A program made the translations under genes and the position numbers. This document shows, piece by piece, positions 20,719 through 32,335 of a stretch of 64,000 bases of DNA. Source of the DNA: Adineta ricciae. Taxonomy: Eukaryota; Rotifera; Eurotatoria; Adinetida; Adinetidae. Numbering within the stretch: the stretch's first letter is position 1; the number at the start of each line of letters is the position of its first letter. The DNA lies in contig CAJNOJ010000351.1 of assembly GCA_905250025.1 (NCBI GenBank), forward strand, positions 33,577 through 97,576. The letters are read 5' to 3'. The notes below the pieces were generated by a model that saw nothing but the letters and a program-made list of their open reading frames with translations, was not told the origin of the DNA and did not search any database.

Positions 20719-23700
20719 TCATCAAAAACTAGATACTCTGTCAAATCAACAATAAAAGAGCTGCTTGATCAGCTAATGATTGAAGAATGGAACCCGTCAT
20801 GGAGTTATGAAAGCTATTATAATGAATGTCAACCGATAGAGTGTACTTATATTCATGAGACAAAGAATGGTATAGTTTATATTATTACAGCATTATTTGG
20901 ACTCGTTGGTGGTTTAATCACTGTTTTGAAAATTGTGGTACCAAGACTAGTGAAATTTCTAAGAAGAAAAAAACAATTGAAAACATCAGAAAATAGTAAG
21001 AAGATATTTTTTACTCTAGAATCTCTCGAAACAACATACAAGGTATTCCAACCATTTGAGTGTTTTTGGAAACTAAATTCCTGTTGATACTGTGTCGAAA
21101 GAAGTTGGCTAAAAAATAAAATACATTCAATGAATCTAGAGCTGAAGTATATATTTTTTCTTTTAGGTATCGAAATAAATGAACAGAGTGTCAGTTTGGT
21201 TCAGAAAGCACAAAACTACCTTATGACATTAAATTTGTTTCAATCTGTTCCACCATCAGTCAATGAACATCATCTAAAAAATGAACGAATTTCAACAAGA
21301 TTATCTATTCTTCTATTAGCTCTATCATTAATAATTCTTCTCTTATATAATTCACTCATTATTGTTATCAAAACAGACAACCTTGCGAAACCTACTTTCG
21401 AACAATATAAAAAATTATATTCAAAATACTTCACAACACTCACATGTCCATGTAACAACAGCATAATTAGTTACGAAACAATTCTTAATATTAACTACAC
21501 GTTACATCAGGCATGCACTAGTACATTTGTGATTCAACAATGGATTAATTATCACATTTATTCTAACACATCAAATGTCGTGAATTCGGATGACTTTCGA
21601 AGCTCAGGTAAATTTGCATTTCAGGCACTGAACTCATCATGTGAATTGGTCAATCGAACAATCGTAGACAACTTATCTCAATTCTTATCAAATCAGTATG
21701 TTAGTACAACTGTTACACCTGAGAACTTATTTCAATCACAAATTCAAACATCTGTTCGCCAATTCAATTCATCCATCATCAATAATTTCGTTCGTTTGCT
21801 TGATCTAATAAAAAATACAACTCAAATCAATGGCTTACACTCTGCACTAATGACAAATTATGATCTTGAAATACCATCCAACAGTATTCGGGGATATTAT
21901 ACATCAAGAAATTACACTAAATGTCGCTGCCATACTTCGCCAACATGTATGGAACCGTTTTCTATTTACAATTCAGCTAAAGAAGTCTTGTTTCGTATAC
22001 CTGGATTATATCGTGGATGCTATATTATTGAGGCACTTCTTCAATCGTCTCTTGAATGCTTTTATGATCAAATATGTATAAATAATCTTCGATTATATTT
22101 AAATATTTCTTCAACAATGAATATGACAGCTCTTGATTCATCATCAAAAACTAGATACTCTGTCAAATCAACAATAAAAGAACTGCTTGATCAGCTAATG
22201 ATTGAAGAATGGAATCCATCATGGAGCTACGAAAACTACTATAATGAATGTCAACCGATAGAGTGTACTTATATTCATGAGACGAAGAATGGTATAGTTT
22301 ATATTATTACAGCATTATTTGGACTCGTTGGTGGTTTAATCACTGTTTTGAAAATTGTGGTACCATTGCTTGTGAAATTTCTAAGAAGAAAAAAAGAATT
22401 GGAAACATCAGAAAATAGTAAGAGAAATTTGAGTATCGGTGATCATCATAGAGGAATGCGGGTGAAAATGTGACTTAATCCTGATATTCTTGTGCCTGTG
22501 CTCGGATCCTCAAATTATTCAGATAGATATGCAGCCCAATTACTTGTAATCCATGAGAAGTCTATAGGAATTTTATATATAAGATACTGAAATTAACGAG
22601 TATTTAGTAAGCAGAGGATTTTAGTATCAGTGTGAGATGAATGTGTTCCTCGTATCAAATTCGTATTTTTTTAAATGGCTATTCTATAGGACATAGAAAT
22701 AAAGCTGAGCTGCCACTAAATTATGTATAATTGAGAATTTAACATCCGCTATATTTCTTATATTTAAGAGTTCGATGAAAACACGCCAGTTTCAAGGTTA
22801 TGGTGTAGAATACTTCACAACATTCGAACTCTCAATCTTTTCCCATCAATACCGCCTTCAATCAATGAATGTGATCTGCAACATGAACTAATTTCAACAA
22901 GATTATTTATGCTTCTCTTAGTTCTATTATCAGGATTTTTTCTCTTATACAATTCATTAGTTACTGTCATCAGAACAGATAGCATTACAAAACCTACTTT
23001 CGAGCAATATGAACAATTATATGAAACACACCCTATAACACTTACATGTCCATGTGAAACTATCCTAATTAGTTATGAAACAATTCTTAATATTAACTAC
23101 ACGTTACATCAAGTATGCACTAGTTTTTTGACAAGTGAACAATGGCTTTACTTTCTAGCAAATTCTTATAGGCGTTTTGAGGGACCTCGGAAAAACTTTC
23201 AAGAGCTAAGTATATTTACATTTCAGGCATTATATGCATTTTGTCAATTGACTAATCGAACAGTTTCTGAAAGATTAACTCAATTCTTATCAAATCAGTA
23301 TGTTAGTACAACTGTTACACCTGAGAACTTATTTCAATCACAAATTCAAACATCTGTTCGCCAATTCAATTCATCCATCATCAACGATTTTGTTCGTTCG
23401 CTTGATCTAATAAAAAATACAACTCAAATCAATGGCTTACACTCTGCACTAATGACGAATTATGACTTTTATATGGCGAGTGGCACTACACAACTATACA
23501 TGAATTCATGCATTCATTCCGAATGTGATTGCCACATTTCACCAACGTGTGTCGAACCGCTTTCAATTATTAATAAATATGGACACGTGCCGTTTTATAT
23601 ACCGGGGTTGTATTATGGATGCTACATTATCGAAGCACTTCTTCAATCGACTCTTGAATGTTTTTATAATAAAACATGTATAGCTACAATCCGGTATATT

Positions 23701-24048
23701 TATTATAATAATCTAAATGTGAGTATGATAGCTCTTGATTCATCATCAAAGACTAGATACTCTGTCAAATCAACAATAAAAGAGCTTCTTGATCAGCTAA
23801 TGATTGAAGAATGGAATCCGTCATGGAGCTATGAAAACTACTATAATGAATGTCAACCGATAGAGTGTACTTATATTCATGAGACAAAGAATGGTATAGT
23901 TTATATTATTACAGCACTATTTGGACTCGTTGGTGGTTTAATCACTGTTTTGAAAATTGTGGTGCCAAGACTAGTGAAATTTATTAGATGGATTATTCGA
24001 AAATGGAGAAAGAAAATTACACCGCAGATGTCGACTGTTGGAACATGA
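20719..24048 (+). CDS. D-type multi-module membrane protein: at least three tandem two-helix Cys-rich units (5' cut)
   Basis: Three exons join in frame by phase-1 introns: 20719-20995, intron 171 nt, 21167-22417, intron 351 nt, 22769-24048. Donors are A|GTAAGA; acceptors are TTTTAG|GT and TTTAAG|AG. Each full module has a cytosolic start with TLNLF…S.PPS…ISTR, one helix (LLALSLIILLLYNSLI type), about 300 ectodomain residues and a second helix (IVYIITALFGLVGGLITVLK) with a basic tail. Conserved ectodomain Cys lie in LTCPC, HQ.CTS, CxCHxSPTC, GLYxGC, LLQSxLECFY…C and YYNECQPIECTY. There are many N-glycosylation sites. The last unit ends in KKITPQMSTVGT and a stop. The topology resembles DEG/ENaC or P2X channels, but I see no diagnostic motif of either. 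Function unknown. Confidence 0.72.
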
Positions 24049-24658
24049 TTGTCATTTTTATATTATTAGTTACGCTAGTATAACTTACAATCTGAACTTG
24101 TATCTATAGCCCCAAATGAAAGTGATTTAAAAGCATCGATGAGTAGAGAAGTTTTAATGACGAACATTTAATACATAACCATATTGAGGATATGAGGAGT
24201 GTGCACATAGACCGCGGATCTTACATCCACCCTCACCCACACGCACCCTCAAGAATTTAAATGACAATGATATCGTCGTGTCGATAAGATAATTATTTTG
24301 ATAAAATATTAAATAATAGTATTTCAATGATATGCTCATTTGTTTCAATTAATTTGGAAAGTTAATCATTACAAATGCAAAATAGTTCGGCTGACCTTTT
24401 TGACTGATATTTCCAAAGTACCTGACTTCGTTGAAACTTGCTTAACTCTGTTTCGCCTTGAAATGAATATTTCGCCGTTGAAATCAACTATGCGAATCGT
24501 ATGGTGGTTTGTTTACTCAAATTCTCGGACGATTTTTTAATATTGAAGAGAAAAATATGAAGAAGTTCGAGGGTTTTGCTCAAATATTTCAAGCAATTGT
24601 AAATAAAGTCATCAATTGAAATAAAAACGAGATATGTTTTGTATATGAAACAAATTGT
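24049..24658. repeat. 3' flank of the D array, copy of 29129-29321 plus 30379-30783
   Basis: Nearly identical to the flank of the D module at 27851, but without the 1.06-kb insertion present there. No gene. Confidence 0.85.
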
Positions 24659-24659
24659 N
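24659..24659. other. Single N joining the D flank to NHL copy C
   Basis: Left side equals the sequence ending near 30783; right side starts inside the NHL propeller exon, cutting its 3' part. Confidence 0.9.
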
Positions 24660-26131
24660 TCTACATCCGACACGTAAATATTCCCTTGATGATCAACAAC
24701 TACGCCCCAAGGGCGGTGCTCTTGATTATCACTATTAGTTTGATGGGGTCCACAAGCAACAATAGTTCCATTTTTCGCATCTTTCATCCATTTCATCACA
24801 CGGGAATTTACAAAATCTGCTACATAAACTGAATAGTCTTGATCGACGAAAATAGAATAGGGAGTATTGAGTTGATCGGCTTGTTTTCCTTTTCCCTTTC
24901 CACCTGCTACTATTTTTCCGTCCGCCTCTCCTTGTTTCCATCTTCTTACTTCATGGTTTTTTATATCAGAAACATAAAGATCTCCGTTATTATCCATTAC
25001 TAGAGAAAAACAGCCAATTTTAGAAATCAGCGTTTTTTGAATTTGATTATCCCGACGAGACCATCGAACTACTCGCTGGTAGGCAGAATCACAGATGATC
25101 AGAAAATTCTTGTCTTTATCAAGCAGCACATCTGTTGGATTATGTAATTGCTCCATTTGGTTTCTGAAGTCATTATTGCCTGCAACGATTACACCACTCG
25201 TGGCACCAGTTTTCCATCTAACAATACGATGATTTCCATAGTCAGCAATATAAATACTCTGATCTGTATTATCAATATAGATACCATAAGGACGATCCAG
25301 TTGCTGTACTCCAGGTCCAGATGGGAGTAATCCGGCAATAGTGGTACCAGCCTTTACCCATGTAGTATTACTATCAATAATCCGAGGAGGACGTAATTGT
25401 TCTATAAGATAATAGAATAGATTTAAATAAACTTTTTTTGACATGAAATGGATAACATCATCTGACGAATGTAAATGTTATTATGATAAATCTTAATACT
25501 ATTTTCTACTTTATCAAGGGTGTGGGCGAATCTGTTATATTTACAAAGGACGCATGATCTCGATCTAGATCGGAGCGGAGGTATCGGTCATGATAGCTCC
25601 TGGCAATTCTTCGTATCGTTCTCAGCCTCTCTGAGATCTTATTAATAGGATGTTTTAATTTTGTGTGTCCGGGTAGTTCCTACTGAACTCTAGTTGTCCA
25701 CCAAAAATGAAAGTTAAAAGTGTGAGAATTGATGGAAATTTCGCAAGAATACTAATTTACTGCCTTTGGTGAAGTATAACTATAAAATTCACTAACCGAA
25801 CAATTTTTTATGATACACTACTTCACTAATTCACCATATAAGGTTCTATCATTCATAGATTACGCGAACTAAGAGATATTTACGTTTACTAATTACCTTC
25901 TGTCGTTGTTACTCCAATTGTTAAATCTTCTGTTATCAATACTGTCGTTTGTTCTTCGGCCGTCGATATATTATCATTTTGATTCATTTTTGTTTTCTGG
26001 ATAATTATTACAATAACTATTATTGAAACAATCATAATAATAATAATTAAAAATATCATCCATGCTAATTTTCTTTTTCGAAAACATTCACATCTACAAA
26101 ATAATAGATTATTTTTATCATTAAATATCAT
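24660..26131 (-). CDS. NHL-repeat beta-propeller type II membrane protein, copy C (3' end cut)
   Basis: The most complete 5' end of the three copies. Exon 1 (26131-25897) gives an N-terminal CRCECFRKRK basic stretch, a helix (IFLIIIIMIVSIIVIVIII) and a Thr-rich linker. A 495-nt intron joins at phase 1 (GAA G|AA) to exon 2 (25401-24660), giving four to five NHL blades of the form YGIYID…IYIADYGNHRIVRW…VAGN. The propeller stops at the N after GNIYVSDV; copy A supplies the missing blades. A single N-terminal helix with preceding Arg/Lys implies an extracellular propeller. A further upstream exon cannot be excluded because an acceptor-like TTTTGTAG precedes the Cys-rich start. Confidence 0.75.
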
Positions 26132-27778
26132 TCACATCAATACATACAAACTTCTAGGCTCTGTTGAGTTTTGGTTAATTAATTCAGACTAAAATAATCG
26201 AAAGCGGAAAAAAAACAAGAATTATTTTGCCTTCTTTTCAATAATTTACATGATAAATTCTTATTCTGTTGTTATTCATAGTTTTGTTTTGTTGAATCTG
26301 TGTTACTTTCACGATCTAAAATAGGTTAAAATGCTTTAAATCAACAGTATCATACTCAGAAAAAAAACTGAACTATTTACATGAATACTTTATCTAATCT
26401 TACCAGATTTATTCTCTTTTCTAAAACATAAACATTTACACTCATAGTTAATCTTAATATAAAATTTTCAGATCTACGAATTTAAGTATACCTGACATTA
26501 CTTCAGTGAATTGTTTAGTTAATTAGAAGAACAAAGTTTTAATTTTTCTCCTATGAAGTAATTAATTTTTATCTATATACTTGTTTCAATATAGAGCACA
26601 AGCAACAAAAATAATTAACATATTTCCTTTTCCAATATTAGTTTTAAATAAAATATTATCAGATTGAAATTGTTATTTGATGTGAAAACATAGAATTTGA
26701 GAACTGTATATGCGTTTCATCCTGTGAATATTTATGAATTGAGTTCGTCGAATAAATTTGGATCTGTTGCTCTGTATATCAGTCATAAAAACTTCTATAA
26801 TAAGTTGATTATTACGAGATTAGATTCTATCTCACATATCTTGGCATTCTAAAGCGTATTCATTATTAAACTCGAGTCTTATATTTCTTATTGAAAGTTA
26901 ATTATTTTCATTTTTCTCGTGATCGAAACAAAATTCCATACTTTCCTCTCTATATGAGGGTAAACATGAATGTGACCAGAATAATAGCCGATTGTCTCCA
27001 TGATAAATTTCTAAAGGTCGTTCTTCCTCTTTTGAATAAATGTCAAAGTAAAAATGAAAAAGATGAATGCAATATTTTTATTCTCGTCAACTCTTATGAA
27101 ATCATTCCCAAAATATTTTATAATTATCTCTACTTTTTCTGAATTGATTGCTGAAATGTTTTGTCAGTGAAAGGTGCTATTTAAAATAATTTAATAAATA
27201 ACAGTACAGTTTCAGTATAATGCCCTAATTTTTAAAATGGCTATACTACAAGAGAATATTTTACTTGCGTAGGCTTTTCTTTTTCTGAAAATAGTACATT
27301 TTCTTCGAAAAAACCTGACTTTAGATGCTTTTAGTTATCATCATATTTCAATATTGGCGCACACTATTTGTTTCCGTATCCTATTTAAAACGTTTTAACA
27401 CTGTTATCATATCTTTTGTATTTATTGTAGACAATAACTTGCACTTGGCACTATTTTATTCAAAACTATTCTGAAAAAAGAGGTATTTCTGAGTTAATGA
27501 GAAACAACAAGAATAATCCCAGATTTTTATTAATTGATAATTGTTTTGAGTTTCTGAAAGAGCGTTTCCATCAACTCGAATGTAGATAGGCTGATATTGT
27601 TACTTTTGGCTTCGACTTCGCTAATCGCCGAGAAATAAATACAAATAGTCAATTTCTGATTTTATGAAGGCACCTGACTTCGCGGAGGATATGAGTATCA
27701 TTTTCATTACTCTTCGCGCACACTTATTCACTCATATTCTGAAGTTAGCTATACTCAGATGTCAATGAGAATGAGAGT
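26132..27778. other. Intergenic, 1.6 kb
   Basis: Separates divergently oriented NHL copy C and the D module gene. Its copy at 19191-20717 is collinear. No stable reading frame is shared by both copies. Promoters for both genes probably lie here, but no motif could be fixed. Confidence 0.5.
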
Positions 27779-27850
27779 GTGAGTGTAGGTGTATTCTTTA
27801 GTCACACCCGCACCATTAACTCATATTTCTATCTCTTATTCTTAGTGATA

Positions 27851-29128
27851 ATGAACACTCGGCTAATTCGTGCTGTATTGATAAAATCGGCGAAGATTAT
27901 TACAAACTTAAATTTATTCCAATCTATTCCACCATCAGTCAATGAGCATCATCTTAAAAATGAACGAATTTCAACAAGATTATTTATCCTTCTACTAGCT
28001 CTATCGTTAGTAATTCTTCTCTTATACAATTCATTAATTACTGTCATCAAAACAGATAGCATTACAAAGCCTACTTTCGAGGAATATGAACAATTATATG
28101 AAACACACCCTATAACACTTACATGTCCATGTGATACTATCCTAATTAGTTATGAAACAATTCTTAATATTAACTATACATTACATCAAGTATGCACTAG
28201 TTTTTTGACAAGTGAACAATGGTTTATGTACCTATACAATACGTCCAATAATATAAGCAATGGCTCTATCAGTGATTCTCGACAATCAGTTCCATTTCTA
28301 TTTCAAGCATTAAGTGTCTTCTGTCAGTTAGCCAATCGAACAATCTCTGATGGCTTGTTTCAGTTCCGATTGAATCAATATATCAGTACAACCGTTACAC
28401 CTGAGAACTTATTTCAATCACAAATTCAAACATTTATTCGCCAATTCAATTCATCAATAACAAAGAATTTTATTCGTTCGCTTGATCTAGTACAAAGTAT
28501 AACCCACACTAATGTTTTATATTCCGCACGACAAACAAATTATAGATTGTCTCTATTAGATAATGCAACGCACGTTGGTTCAGTTCCTGTAATGTACTCT
28601 GAATGTGATTGTTATTCTTCAGCAAAATGTACCGAACAGGTTTCAGTTTCTACTCCAGATGCACATGTTCTGTCCAACGTATCCGGATTATATCGTGGAT
28701 GCTATACTATTGAAGCACTTCTTCAATCGACTCTTGAATGTTTTTATGATCAAATATGTATAAATAATCTTCGATCATATTTAAATATTTCTTCAACAGT
28801 GAACATGACAGCTCTTGATTCATCATCAAAAACTAGATACTCTGTCAAATCAACAATAAAAGAGCTGCTTGATCAGCTAATGATTGAAGAATGGAACCCG
28901 TCATGGAGTTATGAAAGCTATTATAATGAATGTCAACCGATAGAGTGTACTTATATTCATGAGACAAAGAATGGTATAGTTTATATTATTACAGCATTAT
29001 TTGGACTCGTTGGTGGTTTAATCACTGTTTTGAAAATTGTGGTGCCAAGACTAGTGAAATTTATTAGATGGATAATTCGAAAATGGAGAAAGAAAATTAC
29101 ACCGCAGATGTCGACTGTTGGAACATGA
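27851..29128 (+). CDS. D-type two-helix Cys-rich membrane protein, single module
   Basis: 425 residues from ATG AAC ACT; TTATTCTTAG just upstream could instead be a phase-1 acceptor, in which case an upstream exon exists. Helix 1 is FILLLALSLVILLLYNSLI, helix 2 IVYIITALFGLVGGLITVLK. The ectodomain has the same Cys pattern as the D array: LTCPC, HQVCTS, CDCYSSAKC, GLYRGC, LLQSTLECFYDQIC, YYNECQPIECTY. It ends in KKITPQMSTVGT like the last unit of the 20719-24048 array. From about 28790 to the stop it is almost identical to the array's last module; the middle is strongly diverged. It appears to be the one-module counterpart of the array. Confidence 0.8.
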   Translation: MNTRLIRAVLIKSAKIITNLNLFQSIPPSVNEHHLKNERISTRLFILLLALSLVILLLYNSLITVIKTDSITKPTFEEYEQLYETHPITLTCPCDTILISYETILNINYTLHQVCTSFLTSEQWFMYLYNTSNNISNGSISDSRQSVPFLFQALSVFCQLANRTISDGLFQFRLNQYISTTVTPENLFQSQIQTFIRQFNSSITKNFIRSLDLVQSITHTNVLYSARQTNYRLSLLDNATHVGSVPVMYSECDCYSSAKCTEQVSVSTPDAHVLSNVSGLYRGCYTIEALLQSTLECFYDQICINNLRSYLNISSTVNMTALDSSSKTRYSVKSTIKELLDQLMIEEWNPSWSYESYYNECQPIECTYIHETKNGIVYIITALFGLVGGLITVLKIVVPRLVKFIRWIIRKWRKKITPQMSTVGT

Positions 29129-29321
29129 TTGTCATTTTTATATTATTAGTTAAGCTAGTATAACTTACAATCTGAACTTGTATGTATAGCCCCAAATGAA
29201 AGTGATTTAAAAGCATCGATGAGTAGAGAAGTTTTAATGACGAGCATTTAATACATAACCATATAGAGGATATGAGGAGTGTGCACATTGACCGCGGATC
29301 TTACATCCACCCACACCCTCA

Positions 29322-30378
29322 CCCAATGAATAACGTTCTCGAATAGCCACCCGTGTTTATCTCCCGCTTTTCTCATTTCTCTCTTGACTAGTATATCATA
29401 TTCATTACTTTCACTTAACAAAGCAATTCTATCACAGTATCATTTCCATCAGAAGATCAATTTCATCATCTTCAAACTCAATATACATCAACATTTTCAT
29501 TGTTCAATCACTAACGAGTTGTCGAAGAACACATCAATTTATCATTGATATGCTTCATAGAAATCAACTACAGAACATATTTTTGACCAATTGGGATTTA
29601 GGAAGTCCAACAGTAGATAATTCGTATCGAATAGGAGAAAATCCGACAGTAGTCAATGAGAGCGGAGTGTTGTGTTCATGTGATACTCAATCAACATGTA
29701 CACGATCTATTCTAACCAAAAGCAAGAAGTTATTCGAACTATTATTCGACACGTGCACCATCGATGTGTCGATATTCTTATGTGACAAGAAATAGTGTTG
29801 TTTATATGGGGGATTGACATAAGGATTGAAAATTATTGTTTGGTACATTTTGTGGTTGCTTTGGAAAATTCGTGAATGGATACGAAAACGTCGAAGTGAT
29901 TCTCACCTATAAATGACATTTGTTTAAAGACTTGGTTTCGCTTATTCTCTTAATGATTATTTTTGGGATGATCAACAAAATATTTATTGAAAACATAAGT
30001 AATGAGTGAAGTGCGGACATAGCAGCGTAGAGACAATTTATCTTTAGGTTACTCTTCGATGAATTTTCACCGGTATTGAAGCTTTGTAACAATTTCTTTT
30101 TTTTTATCTTTCAAGATACAATTCGATTTGGGTAAAAGAGATCATGTCAAAATAATTACAATTCAAAGAATTCGTTTCACTAATTATTTACATTCAATTA
30201 GTGCATTAAGAATTCTTTCGCTTGAAATCCATGCAAACAATAGTCGCAATGGAATTCGAAAGTTTTGATGATTCGTAGTTGAAAAGAAATATGTACATAT
30301 CCACGTTTTGTTCATCTATAATCGATGGTATTGCGGACAGATTTGATCATATCAGACATAGGCGAAGGTTTGTAGATG
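29322..30378. other. 1.06-kb insertion relative to the paralogous flank
   Basis: At 24230-24256 the flanking sequences are almost adjacent (…CCCTCACCCACACGCACCCTCAAGAATTTAAATGAC). Here CCCTCACCC is followed by the relic of an E module and unrelated sequence before AATTTAAATGAC resumes. No terminal repeats are obvious. Confidence 0.7.
29325..29912 (+). pseudogene. Decayed E-type module-3 relic with internal deletions
   Basis: Starts at CGTTCTCGAATAGCCAC (RSRIATRVYL, as in the E gene near 46149). It then loses the middle of the ectodomain by a deletion after ATCAACATTTTC, resumes with FIVQSLTS, continues through NIFLTNWDLGSPTVDNSYRI and LCSCDTQSTC, and jumps by another deletion to FDTC…DVSIFLCDKK and remnants of the basic tail (REWIRKRRS). 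It has stops and frameshifts. It matches the copy at 52504-53831 slightly better than that at 46050-47383, for example in PTVDN and DTQSTCT. Confidence 0.8.
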
Positions 30379-30783
30379 AATTTAAATGACAATGATATCG
30401 TCGTGTCGATAAGATAATTATTTTGATAAAATATTAAATAATAGTATTTCAATGATATGCTCATTTGTTTCAATTAATTTGAAAAGTTAATCATTACAAA
30501 TGCAAAATAGTTCGGCTGACCTTTTTGACTGATATTTCCAAAGTACCTGACTTCGTTGAAACTTGCTTAACTCTGTTTCGCCTTGAAATGAATATTTCAC
30601 CATTGAAATCAACTATGCGAATCGTATGGTGGTTTGTTTACTCGAATTCTCGGACGATTTTTTGATATTGAGGAGAAAAATATGAAAAAATTCGAGGGTT
30701 TTGCTCAAATATTTCAAGCAATTGTAAATAAAGTCATCAATTGAAATAAAAACGAGATATGTTTTGTATATGAAACAAATTGT

Positions 30784-31045
30784 TAATAATTTCTCCACCT
30801 ACTCTTTCTTTTCATACAAAAAATACGAGTCTGCGGTGTTCGATAATGAAGCGCGATATTAAAATGCAACACTTGCATTGATTTCGAAAAAAAAAACAAA
30901 TTTATTCCTATTGTATTTTCTTCTCGTCCTTGACATTTCAATGAAAAAAGCCAATTCCTCATCGACAAAACAAACAATGATTTGTGAAATTTTTTTGAAA
31001 CCAAGTTACACTTGACTAACTCTTGACGTAAATGAAACACATCGA
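30784..31045. other. Upstream region of the small heat shock protein gene
   Basis: Contains scattered GAA/TTC triplets (TTTTTTTGAAACC near 30992, CTTTCTTTTCATAC near 30802) that could form heat shock elements, but no regular inverted nGAAn array could be established. Confidence 0.3.
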
Positions 31046-31053
31046 TATATAAA
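31046..31053 (+). promoter_or_regulatory. TATA-like box upstream of the sHSP gene
   Basis: TATATAAA, about 85 nt before the ATG, an ordinary distance for a TATA box plus short leader. Strong TATA boxes are common in stress-inducible genes. Confidence 0.4.
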
Positions 31054-31136
31054 CATGTCTTCTTTCCTTCAAAACCAAATATTTCTTCATCATCAACCAC
31101 TGATTTGCAATTAACTTTCAAAACCACAAATTCATC

Positions 31137-32082
31137 ATGGCTCTGTGTCAACTCGTTGCCTATTCAATTTGTGACAATCCTTGTGTAAAACTCGATTTCT
31201 TTGATCCTGCAGATTGCGTCAATATTATTCCCCAAACAATTTGTTTTCGAACAAATATTTTACAATGTAAATCAATGAAGCCACCAACAGGAGCAGCAGC
31301 AGCGAAAACCGCAACGAATTATGAAAAGAGTGTTAAGTCAGGAGCAACACCAGTATCATCACCACCATCGCCAACGACCATTGCATCGATCCCACCTCAA
31401 TCGAAAGCAGGATCGATGATATCAGCTGCAACGAATTTGACAAAGAAAAGTTCGAAAACAGCGACGACGACGACGACGAAAACAAAAACGATAGGTGCGG
31501 ATAAATTTTGTATTCATTTGAGTGTCGATGGATTCGATCGAGAAACGATAAAAGCTAAAGTTGAAGGAGGAAAAATTGTTGTCGAAGCAAATCAAGAAGA
31601 TCGACAAGATGATGGAGATTTTTATATTCGACAATTTAGAAAAAGTTATGAAGTTCCAAAACAAGCTGGTAAAATAAATTCTCCTACTTTTCATTGGAAA
31701 ATTCTTTGTTCATTTAGATATTACAAAGGTCAATTCACATGTCACGTTAGATAATGTTCTTGTCGTGGAAGTTCCTCTCCGAACACAAGTAGAAAGTTCT
31801 AAATTACAAAGTTCGGGACAATCTGTACGTTCTTCTCGTCGTTCATTAAGTAAATTCAAGATTTTTCTTGGAGAAAAAGAAAGAACTTTTGATTTTTAAC
31901 TGAAAGGTACAGTGAAAAAATCTCGATCTCAAGAACGAAATAGTTCAATTCAAACAAGTGATTCAGCGGGAGAAAGTTTTAATAAATTTTCAGGTCGATC
32001 TCGTTCTGTTAAACCACCATCGATCGCTTCACAAGGTCAACAAACCAAAACACAATCAATGAACTATGGAGAAGCGTGTTGA
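31137..32082 (+). CDS. Small heat shock protein (alpha-crystallin domain) with long tails
   Basis: Three exons (31137-31668, 31718-31849, 31907-32082), introns of 49 and 57 nt, 840 nt in total (279 residues). An Ala/Thr/Ser/Lys-rich N-terminal region of about 120 residues precedes an alpha-crystallin domain starting at DKFCIHLSVDGFDRETI. The domain continues VKVEGG-type KAKVEGGKIVVEANQE, DFYIRQFRKSYEVP (the conserved 'F.R.Y.LP' block), then across the intron DITKVNSHVTLDNVLVVEVP (the 'A.L..GVL.V..P' block). The C-terminal tail is Ser/Arg/Gln-rich and ends in YGEAC. An ATP-independent chaperone that binds unfolding proteins is the expected role. Without splicing, the frame would stop early and lose the last strands, which supports the introns. 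Length exceeds the usual 150-220 residues because of both tails. Confidence 0.85.
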
Positions 32083-32335
32083 AACATGCGCAAGTTCATT
32101 TGAAGATTTCTTAAAACAAGAAAATCTTTTTTTTTAGAATTTTCCCTTTATAACCCTCATGTGTGAAAATGGATTTACTCAAAAACAAATTTGAACTTTT
32201 CCCAAATGATCCTTTTCTTTTCGGACAAAATTCATTTTCACAATTTGACTACTAACCGATCTTTTTTTTTCTTTTGATTAAAATACATTTTCATTCTGCA
32301 TTGTGACAAATCAATAACAAAACAATTCGATGCTT
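32083..32335. other. 3' flank of sHSP gene
   Basis: AT-rich, no gene. The duplicated block starts at about 32336. Confidence 0.4.

Noticed and set aside
20719..24048. DEG/ENaC, ASIC or P2X channel as the identity of the two-helix modules
   Set aside because: Topology and Cys richness fit, but I see neither the DEG/ENaC GxS selectivity motif and post-helix-1 FPAVT-like motif nor the P2X ATP-binding lysines; the name would not be supported.
24488..24658. Extension of the NHL frame beyond the N
   Set aside because: The peptide after the N comes from the D-array 3' flank (compare 30613-30783) and is not part of the NHL gene.
26891..27142. Plus-strand frame with a partner at 20020-20208
   Set aside because: The two copies differ in frame and length despite high DNA identity, so there is no constraint on coding.
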